Position numbers and translations under genes: made by a program. A stretch of 64,000 bases of DNA. Source: Streptomyces ortus. Lineage in GTDB: Bacteria > Actinomycetota > Actinomycetes > Streptomycetales > Streptomycetaceae. Each line of letters starts with the position of its first letter. Position 1 is the first letter of the stretch. The stretch spans positions 8,090,118-8,154,117 of the forward strand of contig NZ_JAIFZO010000002.1 of assembly GCF_026341275.1 (NCBI RefSeq), in the 5' to 3' direction. The notes beneath the pieces were generated by a model. That model did no database searches. It was not told where the DNA came from and saw only the letters and a program-made list of their open reading frames with translations. Shown one piece after another: positions 17,179 to 29,600 of the stretch.

Positions 17179-17955
17179 ATGTTTCCTCGAACGCGTACAC
17201 ATCGGCTGCAGGGCGGCTCCGATCGGCGAAGACGTGACGCCGTGGCCGTCGCCCTGCTTGTCGGGGTTCTGGCGGCGAGCGGTTGTGCGGCGCAGGATGC
17301 CGAAGAGCCGAAGACCTCCACTCCGGCCGGGGCGCGCTCACTCGACCAGCACCAGCTGGAAACGGCGAGGCTGACCCAGGCCGAAGCGACCGATTACGTA
17401 CACGGGTCGGGGGCGGAAACACCGAAGGACATGACGGGCGCGGAGACCGATGCCACTCCGGAGGCCTGTGTGCCCGCGATCACCGTGCTCCGGCGTGGGT
17501 GGGGCGAGGGCGCGGTCGGGTACAGCGTGCTGAATCTGGGCGACCGCGACGGCGGCGCGACGACCCGCAGCGTCAAGCTGACCACCTATCCGGCCGGCCG
17601 GGCCGAGAAGGTGTTGGCCTCGGTCGAGGCATCGCTCCGGAAGTGCCCGTCCGTGGTGTTCCGGGCCGGAACCGGAGGCGGGCCCGTGGAAGCGAGACTC
17701 ACCGTGGAAGATCACGCGGCGCCGGGCGACGAGGCGCTGAGAGCGACCATGGTCCATACCCGGGACGGGATCGAGAACCACGTGGTGTACGAGATCGTGC
17801 GCGCAGCCGATGTCCTTTGCTTCTTCAGCGCCACAGGCGGTTTCGGCTCCACCTTGTCAAAAGAGAAGAAGGCGGAGTTCATGCCGGTGCTGAAGGACGA
17901 ACTGATCTCCCGGCAGGTCGCCAAGGTCGAAGCGGCCTTGAAGGCGGCCTCCTAG
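17179..17955 (+). CDS. Predicted lipoprotein of unknown function
   Basis: A 258-residue protein with a basic N-terminus (RRRRDAVAVALLVGVLAASG) leading to the lipobox L-A-A-S-G-C, where Cys is the likely lipidated residue near position 35. The rest is a soluble extracellular domain with a PknH/sensor-like feel (conserved Cys pair, TQAEATDYVHG, RKCPSVVF), but I cannot assign a family. GGAGGG sits upstream of ATG 17179. It is monocistronic as far as can be seen. Confidence 0.8.
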   Translation: MFPRTRTHRLQGGSDRRRRDAVAVALLVGVLAASGCAAQDAEEPKTSTPAGARSLDQHQLETARLTQAEATDYVHGSGAETPKDMTGAETDATPEACVPAITVLRRGWGEGAVGYSVLNLGDRDGGATTRSVKLTTYPAGRAEKVLASVEASLRKCPSVVFRAGTGGGPVEARLTVEDHAAPGDEALRATMVHTRDGIENHVVYEIVRAADVLCFFSATGGFGSTLSKEKKAEFMPVLKDELISRQVAKVEAALKAAS

Positions 17956-18112
17956 GTCGCTCACGGGTGGCGCCGCGGACGGCGTGGAGGTCCCCAACTA
18001 CCCCATGAGCGGCGCGCGTTGTCAGTGGCGGCAGTTAGTGTCCGGGACGACATGGAGCACTGGCCGGTCACCCGACCGTGTCCGGTGCAGTGGACGCTCG
18101 TGAGGAAACACA

Positions 18113-19690
18113 ATGGACGCTGTCTTCGTCGATTTCGCCACCAGGCCCGCCAAGCTGTTGAACGCCGTCGTTCGTCAGCACCGTTGCGCGGTCGCCCCGA
18201 CCTACGTGGTGGTGGCCTCCGGTGGCCGCCTCGGCATCGACTTCATGGTGCCGGACGGGGAAGAGATCACCGAAGCGGTACTGCGGATGTCGGTAGTTGG
18301 CGTCGCCGCGCCGATCGACGCCACGGTGAACGGGGAGCCGGTGGCCAAGGGCTTCCTGCTGCCCGGCGTCGAAGGGCCCGACACCGTACGGGAGTACGTG
18401 CTGACCGTGCCCGGCACGGCGCTGCGGGCGGGTGCCAACGTCCTGTCGGTACACCACGCCGACGACGAGGACGACCGGGTCCTGCGGCTGCGCGACGTCT
18501 CGCTGGACTCCGTCGGACATGACGGCCGGGCACCGCGTGTGGCCGGGCGCGGGGCGGACGAACGATCCGGGTGGGTCTTCGCCACCGAGCGGCGCCGCCT
18601 GGGCGCCGCCGTCTGGCAGCCGGGGGCGGATCTGCGTCTGCTGCTCGACCGGAGCGAGACCCACGACGGGGCGGGCGAGGGGGAACCGGTCACCCGGCTG
18701 GCGTGGCGCGGGGCCACGGGAGCGGAGTCGTCCGTGGCGTTCCGCACGGACCTGTCGGGGTTCCACGGTCACTTCAGGGACGCCGACGGTTCCGTCGGTG
18801 AACTGCGCGGCACTCTCACCGGCCCCCTGCCCGAGGCAGGCCGTGCCGCCGATGCCGTCGTGCAGCACTTCACCACCGAGGAGGAGCACGACGGCGTGTG
18901 GAGCCCGGCCGGCCGGCTGCGCCTGCTGCTCGACGACGGCGGCGCCCCGGTGGAGCGCGTGACGTGGAGCGACCGCCGCGGCGCGGCCACCTCCCTCTCC
19001 GTGCTCGTCCCGGTCGCGGCGGGACGGCCCGCGGCGCCCGGCGAGCGGCGTGACATCACCGAGCTGGTCTCGCGGGTGTGGGCCAGTGACGAGTTCGCGG
19101 ACTTCGGCGAGGTCGCGCAGAACCTGGTGAGGTCGGGCGGCAAATGGCTCGCCCACGAGCAGGACCCCGAGCTGAGCTTCACCTTCGAAGTGCCTGTCGC
19201 CGTGAGCGCCTACAGCCTGACCTCCGCCAACGACGTCCCCGAACGGGACCCGGCGGACTGGGTGCTGGAGGGTTCGCCCGACGGCCGGTCCTGGACGACG
19301 CTGGACTCCCGCGAGGACGAGGTCTTCCACAAGCGGTACCAGTGCAGGGAGTTCACACTCGCCCGCTCCGAGGCCCAGCTGCACTACCGCCTGCGGATCA
19401 CCGACAACCACGGCGCGGACGAGACCCAGTTGCTTGAGGTGCGCTTCTTCGACGGAGGCGCCGAGACCGCCGCTCCCGGCGCCTGCGACTTCATCGGCCA
19501 CCACCAGGGCGCGGGCGGAGAACCGGTGGGATACCGGGGGACGAGGATCCCCGCGCCCGTGTCGGGGACGGCCGGGGAGGACGGCGCCGGGACGGGGGAA
19601 CTGCTCGCGGCCGACTTCTCCGACACCGCCCGCAACCTCCAGGACGCCGCGCGCCTGCTGGAACAGCTGACCCGCTATGTGCGCCCCTGA
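18113..19690 (+). CDS. Large beta-rich protein of unknown function with a discoidin-like module
   Basis: A 525-residue protein that I do not recognise as a whole. It has no signal peptide or membrane segment. Residues ~1-135 read as a galactose-binding-like beta-sandwich, ~140-300 hold two related repeats (HGHFRDADGSVGELRGTLTG and a second FTTEEEHDGVWS copy), and ~320-460 resemble an F5/8 type C domain (DVPERDPADWVLEGSPDGRS, then FHKRYQCREFTLARSEAQLH). The C-terminus is helical. GAGGAAA precedes ATG 18113. It converges on the TauD gene with only 15 bp between stops. A role in binding sugars or surfaces is possible but unproven. Confidence 0.75.
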   Translation: MDAVFVDFATRPAKLLNAVVRQHRCAVAPTYVVVASGGRLGIDFMVPDGEEITEAVLRMSVVGVAAPIDATVNGEPVAKGFLLPGVEGPDTVREYVLTVPGTALRAGANVLSVHHADDEDDRVLRLRDVSLDSVGHDGRAPRVAGRGADERSGWVFATERRRLGAAVWQPGADLRLLLDRSETHDGAGEGEPVTRLAWRGATGAESSVAFRTDLSGFHGHFRDADGSVGELRGTLTGPLPEAGRAADAVVQHFTTEEEHDGVWSPAGRLRLLLDDGGAPVERVTWSDRRGAATSLSVLVPVAAGRPAAPGERRDITELVSRVWASDEFADFGEVAQNLVRSGGKWLAHEQDPELSFTFEVPVAVSAYSLTSANDVPERDPADWVLEGSPDGRSWTTLDSREDEVFHKRYQCREFTLARSEAQLHYRLRITDNHGADETQLLEVRFFDGGAETAAPGACDFIGHHQGAGGEPVGYRGTRIPAPVSGTAGEDGAGTGELLAADFSDTARNLQDAARLLEQLTRYVRP

Positions 19691-19705
19691 CACCCGGGCC
19701 CGCGC

Positions 19706-20584
19706 TCATGCCTGGGGCCGGGTCCCGTCGATGGCGATGCGCTGCCCGTAGCGGGAGTACGGGAAGTAGTCCCAGGTGGCGTGGTGCTGGACGCAGCGGT
19801 TGTCCCAGAAGACCAGGGTGTTGGCCTGCCAGCGCACCCGGCAGTGCAGCAGGTTCGTGCGGGCGACGTGCTCGTACAGCATCTCCAGGACGGCCTTGCT
19901 CTCGGCGGTGGCCAGCTGGGTGATGTGCGAGGTGTACGGGCCGTTCACGAACAGGATCTTGCGTCCGGTGTCGGGGTGGCGTACGACGACCGGGTGCTCG
20001 GCGCGCGGCGCGTCGTACCCCGCCGGCGGCAACTGTCCCAGGGTGAGCCAGGGGCGTACACCGTCGTGGACGGCGGTCAGTCCGTCCAGGAACGTCTTCA
20101 TCGCCGGGGACAGCATGTCGTAGGCGAGGTGCATGTTGGCGAAGAGGGTGTCGCCTCCGCTGCCGATCTCCGGCACCTCGGTGACGTAGAGCATCGAGCC
20201 GAGGGAGGGCTCGTCGTCGGCGGTCCCGTCGGCGTGCCAGCCGTTGCCGACGACGACCTTGGAGTCCTTGTTCGCGCTGACCTTGAGGATGTACGGGTCA
20301 CCCCCCTCCTCGGGCAGGGAGTCCAGGTGCAGCGGCCCGAACAGGGCGGCGAAGCGCTTGTGGTCCTCGGGGGTGAGGTGCTGGTCGCGGAAGACGAGGA
20401 CGTGGTGGGTCAGGAAGGCCGTCCGGACGTCCTTCTGCTGGGCGGGGGTCAGTTCCTCGGAGAGGTCGAGACCGGCTATCTCCGCACCGATCAGCGGTGT
20501 CAGCGGGTCGACGGTGAAACTCTCGTAGGTCTCACGGGGCGCCGTCGTGATGCGTGCGATGGCGTCCAGGGTGAACTGGTCCAT
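19706..20584 (-). CDS. TauD/TfdA-family Fe(II)/2-oxoglutarate dioxygenase
   Basis: A 292-residue non-heme iron dioxygenase. The facial triad is visible: H-A-D (His117, Asp119 in GNGWHADGT) and a distal His near residue 273 (CVQHHATWDY), with the 2-oxoglutarate Arg in YSRYGQRIAIDG. The gene begins 39 bp after the NRPS-PKS stop on the same strand and is the last gene of that operon, so it most likely hydroxylates the peptide product or its proline unit rather than scavenging taurine. In detoxin/rimosamide loci a TauD-type enzyme is a conserved core member (established for those families). Substrate inferred only. Confidence 0.9.
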   Translation of the reverse strand: MDQFTLDAIARITTAPRETYESFTVDPLTPLIGAEIAGLDLSEELTPAQQKDVRTAFLTHHVLVFRDQHLTPEDHKRFAALFGPLHLDSLPEEGGDPYILKVSANKDSKVVVGNGWHADGTADDEPSLGSMLYVTEVPEIGSGGDTLFANMHLAYDMLSPAMKTFLDGLTAVHDGVRPWLTLGQLPPAGYDAPRAEHPVVVRHPDTGRKILFVNGPYTSHITQLATAESKAVLEMLYEHVARTNLLHCRVRWQANTLVFWDNRCVQHHATWDYFPYSRYGQRIAIDGTRPQA

Positions 20585-20623
20585 GGGTGTCTCCGATGTG
20601 AGGGGCGGCAGGGGGGAGGCAAC

Positions 20624-23600
20624 TCACCGGTCGGCGTCGATCGCACGGGCTATGTCCTGTACGTGCCGTCCGGTGACGATCTCGTAGTGCGTGGCGTGTA
20701 CGTGCTGCACCTGGGCGGGCGGGGGGAGGAGCGTCGTCCACTCCTCGGCCGCCGTCGGCGCGGGCGGGGCCAGGGGCAGATCGGGGGTGGCCTCGGTGGC
20801 CAGCCACAGGGCGCTGGGCGTGCGGGTCAGGCGGGGTGCGGTGTGGGCGGCCATCGCGGAGACGTTGGCCCGGCAGCAGTGGGCGAGCCGTTCCGCGTAG
20901 GTCTCTCCTGCCGTCCGGATCTGGGACGACGACGGGGCGTCGGTGCCCGGCGGCTTGTTGCCCCGCAGTTCGAGCTCGAAGACCGCACGCAGGGCGTCCT
21001 CGTCGGGCGTCTGGACCCGGGCCTGCGGCGCGGGCGGATCCAGGAGGTACAGCCGGTCCACGGGACGGCCCGCCGCCTCCGCCCTCGCGGCCATGGCGTG
21101 GGCGACCAGCGCGCCGAACGACCAGCCCGCGAGCCGCAGTCGGATCCGCGGGCCGGGGAACCGGGCGCGCAGCGCGGCGAGATAGCGGTCGGCCCGCTCG
21201 GCGACCGACCAGTCCGGCAGATGGGGATCGCGCAGGGCGGGGTCGGGGACGAGACAGACCGTGGTCCGCGCGTCCAGGGCGGAGACCAGCGGCCGATAGG
21301 CCTGGATGTCGCCGCCGACCGGGTGGATCACACACAGGACGTCCTGGTCGTCGCCGGTCTGCCAGGTCTCGACGGTCACCGGGTCGTCGGCGGGTTCCCG
21401 ACTCCGTGCCGGTCGGTCGAGGCGGTCGAGGAGTTCGTTGACGCTCACCTGATGGCTGAGCCGGGAGAGCTCGATGTCGACCCCGTACCGCCGCTTCACC
21501 TCGGAGAGCAGGTCGAGCAGGGTGAGGGAGTCCGCGCCCAGGTCGTACAGGGACGCCGCCGGATCCAGCGTGTCCGTGCCCAGCAACTCCCGTGCCGCCT
21601 CGATGAGTTCGGCGGTGTCGGGGGACTCCGCCGCGGCGGCCGGTGCTCGGGTGGCCTCATGGGCGGTCGTGGGTGCCTCGGGCTCGTAGAAGTACCGGGA
21701 GGCCTCCAGGGGCGTACTGGACACGAGCAGGTGCGGCAGCTGGAGCTCCATGGCGTCGGCGAAGACACGCAGGCCCTCGGCGGTCGACAGCCCTGTCCGT
21801 AGATGTGCCTGGTGGCGCGCGTCGGTGCCGAGCGCGTCGCGGGCCATGCCGGCGTCCCGCCACACGTCCCAGCCGATGCTCAGGCGCACGGTCGACGAGG
21901 AGGCCTCGCCGCCGTGGTGGGGGAAGGCGTCGAGCACGCCGTTCGCCGCCGCGTAGTCGAACTGGCCGACTCCGCCGAAGAGCGCCGACAGGGATGAGCA
22001 GGAGACGGCGTAACGCGGCCGGTGGCGGGCGATCAGCCGCTCGGTGAGCAGGACGGCGTTCAGTTTCGCGCGGTCCGCGTCGCGCATGGTCTCGCTGTCG
22101 CGGCGGAGCAGGAGGGCGCCGGACGCGCTGCCCGCCGCGTGTACGACGCCGTGGAGGCGGCCGGTGTGGGGCGCGAGCCGGTCCAGGAGGACGTCGAGCG
22201 ACTCCTCGGCGAGGTCGGCCGCCACGAGGGTGACACGGTCGGACCAGCGGGCGAGGGCGGGCGGCAGGTGCGCGCGGCGCGCGAGCAACACCACCTGCCC
22301 GTCGGTGTGTTCGAGCAGCCAGTCGGCGATGCCGGTCCCGATGCCACCGGTGCCGCCGAGGACGAGGTGGGTGCCGTCGCCCTCCACCAGTCCGGCACCC
22401 TGCACGGGCCCGGCGGCGGCGCGGGGGAGCGGGCGCGGTACCGGCCGGGCGGCCGGCCGCCACCAGTAGCCCTGGCGCAGCGCGAGACGGCGTTCCGGAG
22501 CCGCCTCCGGAGCCGCCTCCGGAGCCGCCTCCGCGGGCGCGTCCGCCAGGATGGGCGCCAGCAGGTGGGCCCAGTCGGCCGGATCGGCGCCAGGCAGGTC
22601 GATCCAGTGCGTGTCCAGGCCGAGTTCCTGCCGCGGCACCTCCACCGCCGCGGTCAGCAGCCCCAGTTCGGGGCGCGTCACCTCACCCGTCACCGGTTGC
22701 GCACCGCGGGACAGCCACCACAGGCGCGGACGCGCGTCGGGCGGCAGGCTCGCCACGGCCTGGCACAGGGCCGCCGTGTGGTCGAGGCAGACGCGCCGCG
22801 CGTGTGCCAACGACCCCTCGCCGACGGGCCCTTCGACACCGAGCGGCAGCGCGTGCAGCCACTCGAACCCCTCGGGGGCGTCATGTCCGACGTCCCGCAG
22901 CAGCCGGGCCAGCGAGGCGGGATCGGCGGGGTCGACCTCGTACCGGTCGGTGCCGGACCGGACGTACGCGGCACCGCTCGTGACGTGCACGACGCGGCTG
23001 TGCGCGGAGTGCAGCGCCTTCCAGTCGACCGGCGTCGAGGTGCCGTCGGTGACGACCACGACCGGACGCCCGGAGAGGGGCCCCGTGTACGGGACGGCCC
23101 GTCGCAGCCGCGCCCACTCGGTCTGGTGCAGCCACTCGGCCTCCGGCATCCGCACCGGGGGCGCGGTGGCGGCGGGGTCGGCCGCCGTGACGCGCTCGGG
23201 CTGCCGGGCGGCGCGCGGGAAGTCGTAGTCGGTGAGGGCGAAGGCGGGGGGCGGGAAGTCCCAGGGCGGGGGAGCGGAGTGCGTACCCGGCGGCAGGTCG
23301 CCGCCCGCCTCGGCCGACCCCCGCGCCGTCCACGGAACCGCTTCCGCCCCGTCCGCCGCGTGCTCCGAGCCGTCCGCGACCGTACGCAGCCAGGCAACGG
23401 CGGTCTCAGCGTCGGGGCAGACGGCCGCGACCCGGTGCGTCCGCGACGGCCGGCCGCTCCGCAGATGGCGAAGGACCTGGTCGTACGTCTGCGGGGCGGC
23501 GGCCAGATGGTCAGCGACGCGCCGGGCGTCCGTACGCAGGGACCGCTCGCTGCTGCCGGACAGCACCAGGGGGCCGGTGCGGGCGCTCGGGCCGGTGGCC

Positions 23601-26600
23601 TCCGGCGTCCGCGCCGGCGCGGGGGAGGCGTGCTGCTCCAGGATCAGATGGGCGTTGGTGCCGCCGATGCCGAAACTGCTGACGGCGGCCACCCGCGGAC
23701 GTCCCGCCGGCCACGGCCGCGCCCTCGTCGGGATGTGGAAGGGGCCCGCGTCGGCGCCGATCTCCGGGTTGAGACGCCGGAAGTCGACGTTCGGCGGGAT
23801 CACCCCGTGGTGGACGGCGAGCGCCGCGCGCACGAGGCCGACGACGCCCGCGGCGGCGCCCAGGTGACCGATCTGGCTCTTCACGGACGACAGGGCGCAC
23901 GACGCGGAGTCGGGCAGGTCGAGGGCCTGCCGCAGTGCGGCGACCTCCACGGGGTCGCCCAGCCGGGTCCCGGTGCCGTGCGCCTCGACGTACCCGATGT
24001 CGGAGCCCGGCCGGCCGCTGCGGCGCAGCGCGGTACGGATGACCTCCCGCTGTCCGGCCACCGAAGGCGCGCTGTAGCCGAGCTTGGACGCGCCGTCGTT
24101 GTTGAGGGCGGACCCGGTGACGACCGCGTAGACGGTGTCGCCGTCGCGTTCGGCGAGGCTCAGAGGCTTGAGGACCACGACCCCGACGCCACTGGCGCCG
24201 ACGGTGCCCGCGGCGTCGTCGCTGAAGGGCCGGCAGTGACCGTCGGGCGAGAAGATGTGCTGCGGCCGATAGGTGTACCCGTCCGTCAGGAGCGTATCGA
24301 CCAGGACCCCGCCGGCCAGCATGACGTCGGCCTCGCCCTGCCGCAGCAGCCCCGCCGCGAGGTGCACCCCCACGAGGGAACTCGCACAGGCCGCCTGGAC
24401 GGTGAAGGCGGGACCGGTCAGGTTCAGGTGGTACGCCGCCTTCGTGGCGAGGAAGTCCTTGTCGTGGTGGAGGGCCAGGCGGAAGCTGTCCGGGAGCGCG
24501 GCGGGGTCCGCCTCCCTGAGCATGGACTGGAAGTACGTGTTCTCGCCGCAGCCCGCTATCAGGCCGACGCGGCTGTCGGCGGGTTCGGCGATGCCCGCGT
24601 GGGCGAGTGCCTCCACACAGCTCATCAGCAGGTGCCGTTGCTGCGGGTCCATCAGCCGTGCTTCCTGGGGGCTGATACCGAAGTGCTGGGGGTCGAAGGC
24701 CAGCGGGCCGTCCAGCTGGCTGCGGGCGCCCACCCGTCCCTCGGCGGCCGGGAAGTGCTCGATGCCGCGCTCTCCCACCTCGACCATCCGCCAGAACGAC
24801 GCCAGGTCGGGGGCGCCGGGCAGTCGTACGGCCATCCCGATGACGGCGATCGGTTCGCCCGCGTCGCTGTTCCTTTCGACGGGGACACGCGCCGTGGCCG
24901 TATCCGCACCCGTGGCCCCGGCCGTCGTCGGGTCCGACCTGTCGAGGAACCGGCTCAGGCTGCGTACGGTGACGTGCTCGAAGAGGTCGGCGACCGTGAA
25001 GGACAGGCCCAGCTCGACACCGCACCGCAGCTGGAAACGCATCAGGTCCAGACTGCCCGCGCCCGCGTCGAAGAACCGCTGGTCCGGCAGCACCCTCTTG
25101 CCCGTGACCGCCGCGAACAGCTCGCACAACCGGGCCTCGCGCGCCGCCGCGACGGATTCCGGGTCCTCCTGGCCCCGCGGCCCGGGCGGCGGCCCACCTC
25201 CCAGTTCACGGCCCTGGGCGGTGACCGCGCGGCGGTCGAGTTTGCCGCTCGGGGTGCGTGGCAGCGCCTCCACCCTGCGGAACGTGCGGATGCGGGCGAA
25301 CGGCGGCACCTGGCCGGCGAGATGTGCGGCGAGCTCGTCCGGATCGGGGTCCTCCCCGCGGCACTGCAACAGCGCCACCAGGGAGTCGCCGTCGCGGGAC
25401 ACCAGCGCACCGATGACGGACGGGTGCCGCAGCAGCGCGGCTTCCAGCTGGCCCAGCTCCAGCCGGTGACCGCTGATCTTGACCTGGTCGTCGTCCCTGC
25501 CGTCGAAGTGCAGCAGCCCCGCGGTGTCGAAGTGCGCCAGGTCGCCGCTGCGGTAGAACGTGCCCAGGCCGGGCAGTTCGGTGAACCTGGAGCGGTTGAG
25601 CTCCGCGTCGCCGAGATAGCAGGGCGAGGCCATCGGGCCCCCGATCAGCAGCCGGCCGACAACCCCGGGCGGGAGCGGTTCGCCGCTGTCGTCGCTCACC
25701 CGAAGGACCGCGTTGGCCACCGGGCGCCCGATGGCCGGACGGGTGGGCCACAGCATCGGGTCGCCGTCGAGGCACAGACCGCTGACGACATGAGTCTCCG
25801 TGGGCCCGTAGTGGTTGAACAGCCGGGCGTCCGTCAGCCCGGCGAACCAGCGGCGGATGGCGTCGGTGCACAGCAGCTGCTCGCCCGCGGTGACCACCTC
25901 ACGCAGCCGCGACGGGAACCGTCCCAGGTGGACGGCGTGCTCGGCCAGCAGTTGCAGCGCCACACAGGGCAGGAACAGCCGCTCGGCACCGGACTGTTCC
26001 AGCTGGTCGAGCAGGGCCGGCAGGTCCTGCCGCCACTCCGGGCGCACGAGGTGCAGACGTCCGCCCGAGCACAGTGTCGTGAAGATCTCCTGGAAGGACA
26101 CGTCGAAGGACAGCATCGAGAACTGCTGGGTGACCGCGGCCTCGCCGAGACCGCCCGCCTCGTTCTGCCAGTGCAGCAGATTGCACAGGGTCAGGTCAGG
26201 CACGTCGACGCCCTTGGGCGCGCCGGTCGAGCCGGAGGTGAAGAGCGTGTAGAGCGGTCTGAGGCCCTCGTGGGGAGCCGGTCGCGGTGCGGCCGGCGCG
26301 ACGGCGGCCAGATTGATCGGGTGCCGTGGCAGCTCCGGCGGCGCGATCCCCGCCACGTCCTGCTCCGCGCCGACCGCGGTCAGGACGCACAGCGGGTCGG
26401 CGTCCCGCAGGACCCGGCGCAGCAGCGCGGGCGGATAGGCGGGGTCGAGCGGTACGACGGTCAGGTTGAGCTGTGCGGCGGCGAGCAGAGCCACGATGTG
26501 CTCGGCGGACGGCGTGAGATGCAGCGCGACCCGGGCGGGCGCCGCGGGATCGGACGGCAGCGGAAGCCGGGCCGTCAGCTCGGCCGCCAACGCCCTTCCG

Positions 26601-29600
26601 CGCGCGTCGAGTTGAGCGTAGGTGAGGGTGTGGTCGCCCGCGGTCAGGGCCGGTGCGTGCGGAGTCCGCCGTACCTGCGCGGCGAAGCCCTCCGCCACCG
26701 TCGTGAACGCGGGTGTGCTCCGCGCCCCTTGTCCGGGGTCGGGGAGAGCGCGCCGGTAGGGCGCGACGAGGGCGGTCAACGTGGGCTCGCCCTGCCCCTG
26801 GCTCCACTCCTCGTCCTCGTCCTCGGCCGTGAGCAGGTCGATCGCCCGGACGAAGAGCCGGTGGGCGGACGCCACCACCTCGGCGTCGAAGCGCCCGGCC
26901 GCGTACTCCCACAGGCAGTCGAACCCGAAGTCCTGCTCGACGACGGACAGGGTGAGCGCGCACTTGGTGTCGAGGGGCTGGGGCCAGGCGGGACGTACCC
27001 GGCAGTCCGGCAGCGACAGCGCGCCGAAGTCGGTGTTCTCCAGGACGAACATGAAGTCGAAGAGGGGCCCGCCGCCGAAGTCGTGGTCGGTCAGTACGTC
27101 GGCGAGTGTCACGTCCTGCCGGTCCAGGATGTGCTGGACCTCGGCGGCCTGCCGGCCGAGCTGGCGGCGCAGGCCGTCGCCCGGCTGGAGCCGCAGCGGC
27201 AGCAGCACGGTATTCGCGAACATGCCCACCGTCGCGGCGAACTCGCCTACCGGCCGGCCCGAGACGGGGCTGGCCACGACGGGGCGGGTCCGGCCCGTCA
27301 CGCCGTACAGGCTCCAGGAGAAGGCGGCCAGCAGGAGCTGGAAACGGGTGAGCCCGAGCTCCGCCCCGAGGCGGTCGAGCCGCGCCCGCTGGACGAGGTC
27401 GAGGGACGCGGTCAGCAACCGGGCCCCGGTGCCGGCGCTGCTCGCGACGGCGGGCGGGGACGGTTCCGATTCCAGGGCGGCGTAGTGGTGGCGCAGTGCC
27501 GACCGCTGCTCGCCGTAGGAGGGTTCCAGGTGCCAACGCCGCTGCCACAGGGCGAAGTCGAGCGGCGTATGAGCGGTTCCCGCGTCCTTTTCTTCGAGTC
27601 CGGCCGCTTGCGCGGTGAAGGCGGTGAGGTCGCGGAAGAGGACGTTGAGGGACCAGCCGTCCACGGCGATGTGGTGCAGGTGCAGCAGGAGTACCGGGCC
27701 GTCGGGTGCCCGCAGCAGGCCCGCCCGGAGCATCCGCGCCTCGGCGAGGTCGAAGGGGGTGGCGAAGAACCGCCGCGCGGCCGGCTCCCAGTCCTCGCCG
27801 TCGAGGACGTCGGTCGGTTCCCAGGGGTCGAACGGGTCGCCGATCTCCTGGAGCAGCCCCTCCGGGGCGGACCGGAAAGCCGTGCGCAGTGCGGGGTGTT
27901 CGGCGACCAGCCGGGTCAGTGCCGCGTGCAGGACCTCCTCGTCGAAGGTACCTCGCAGGTGGAAGGCGAGCGGCACGTCGTAGGCGCGGCTGTGCGGGTC
28001 GCTCCGGTCCAGGAGCCACAGGCGCTGCTGCTCGGAGGTGGCCGGCGCGGCACGGCGACCGCTCGGGCCGGGCACCGGCGGGTACGGCGGCGCCTGCCCC
28101 GCGCCGTCCGGGGAACTGGAGGCACCGTGGGAGTCGGCGGAGCCGGAGGTGATCGCCTCGGTGAGCGCGGCGAAGTCCTCCCGCAGGACGACGGACTGCG
28201 GCACCTCGACGTTCCAGCGGCGCCGGATGTCGAACCGCAGGCGCAACGCCTTGAGCGAGTCACCTCCGTGCGGGATCCAGCGGTCGTCCGGCCGGAGCCC
28301 CGGTACCCCCAGCACGCTCCCGGCCAGCTCCAGCACCTCGCGCTGCGCGTCGGTCACCTCGACGGCCGCGCCCGAGACGCGGCGCCACGCCGGCGTCTGG
28401 GAACCCAGCAGGGCCGCGTCGTCGACCTTGCCGTTGGCGTTGCGCGGCAGGGCGTCCACGAGGTGGGTGCGGTGCGGTCGCATGTAGGGGGGCAGGGCGG
28501 CCGTCAGATGGCGTTCGTACTCCTCGTACGTCAGCTCGGCGCCCAGTACCAGATAGGCCAGCAGCTCATGGGCGCCGTCCACGTCGCGCAGGGTGCAGAC
28601 CCGGACCTGCCGGACGGCGGGGTGGGCGCCGAGCCGCTGCTCGACCTCCCCCGGCTCGACGCGGAAGCCGCGCACCTTCACCTGGCGGTCGGCCCGCCCG
28701 ACGAAGGTGAGGAGCCCCGTGGCGTCTCGGCGCGCGAGGTCGCCGGTGCGGTACCAGACGGCGCGGCCCGCGTCGTGCCACGGCAGCGGGACGAAGCGGT
28801 GGGCCGTCTCCTCGGGCAGGTTGCGGTAACCCGTCGCCAACCCGGCCCCGGACAAGTACAGTTCACCGATCTCGTCGGTCCCGGCGGTCCGTGGACCGTC
28901 GGCGACCAGCACGGCGTCCGTGGCGGGCAGGGGCCGGCCCACGGGGACGGTGTCGCCGTCGAAGTCGCGGGGCACCGGGTGGTGCAGGGCGAAGGTGGCG
29001 GACTCGGTGGGCCCGTAGACGTTGACCAGGCGGGTCGCGCTGCCGGGGTTGTCCCGGTACCAGCGCTTGACGCGGGTAGTGTTGAGCTGTTCGCCGCCGA
29101 TCAGGACCTGTGCGACGGAGTCGAAGCAGTGCGGCACACCGGCGGTGACGGCGTTGAAGAGGGCCGAGGTCACGAAGAGGGCGTCGATCCGCTCGCGCCG
29201 CAGCGTCTCGGCGAGCAGATGCGGGTTCTGGACCTGTTCGTCGTTCAGGACGACACAGGTTCCGCCGGTCAGCAGGGGTACCCAGACCTCGTAACTCAGG
29301 GCGTCGAAGGCCGGGTTGGAGATGCTCGCGTACCGTCGGCCCGCCGTGGGGGAGAGGAAGCCGGGGTCGGCCAGCCGCATGATGCCGGCGTCCTTGACCT
29401 CGACCCCCTTGGGGCGGCCGGTGGTGCCCGAGGTGTAGAAGAGGAACGAGGTGGCCGCGTCCGTCGCGGGGGTGACCCGGTCGAGGGACCCCGCGCCCGG
29501 ACTCGTGCCCGTGTCCTTCGCGGGGAGGTCGGCGAGGAGGTCGTCGACGGCCAGCAGGAAGCCGGAGCCCTCGCCGGGCGTGCCGTCGCCCGTGCCGTCG

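Noticed and set aside
22330..24850. Possible AT domain inside the hybrid synthase
   Set aside because: No G-H-S-x-G or other AT signature was found between KS and KR; only a linker and the KR structural subdomain are there.
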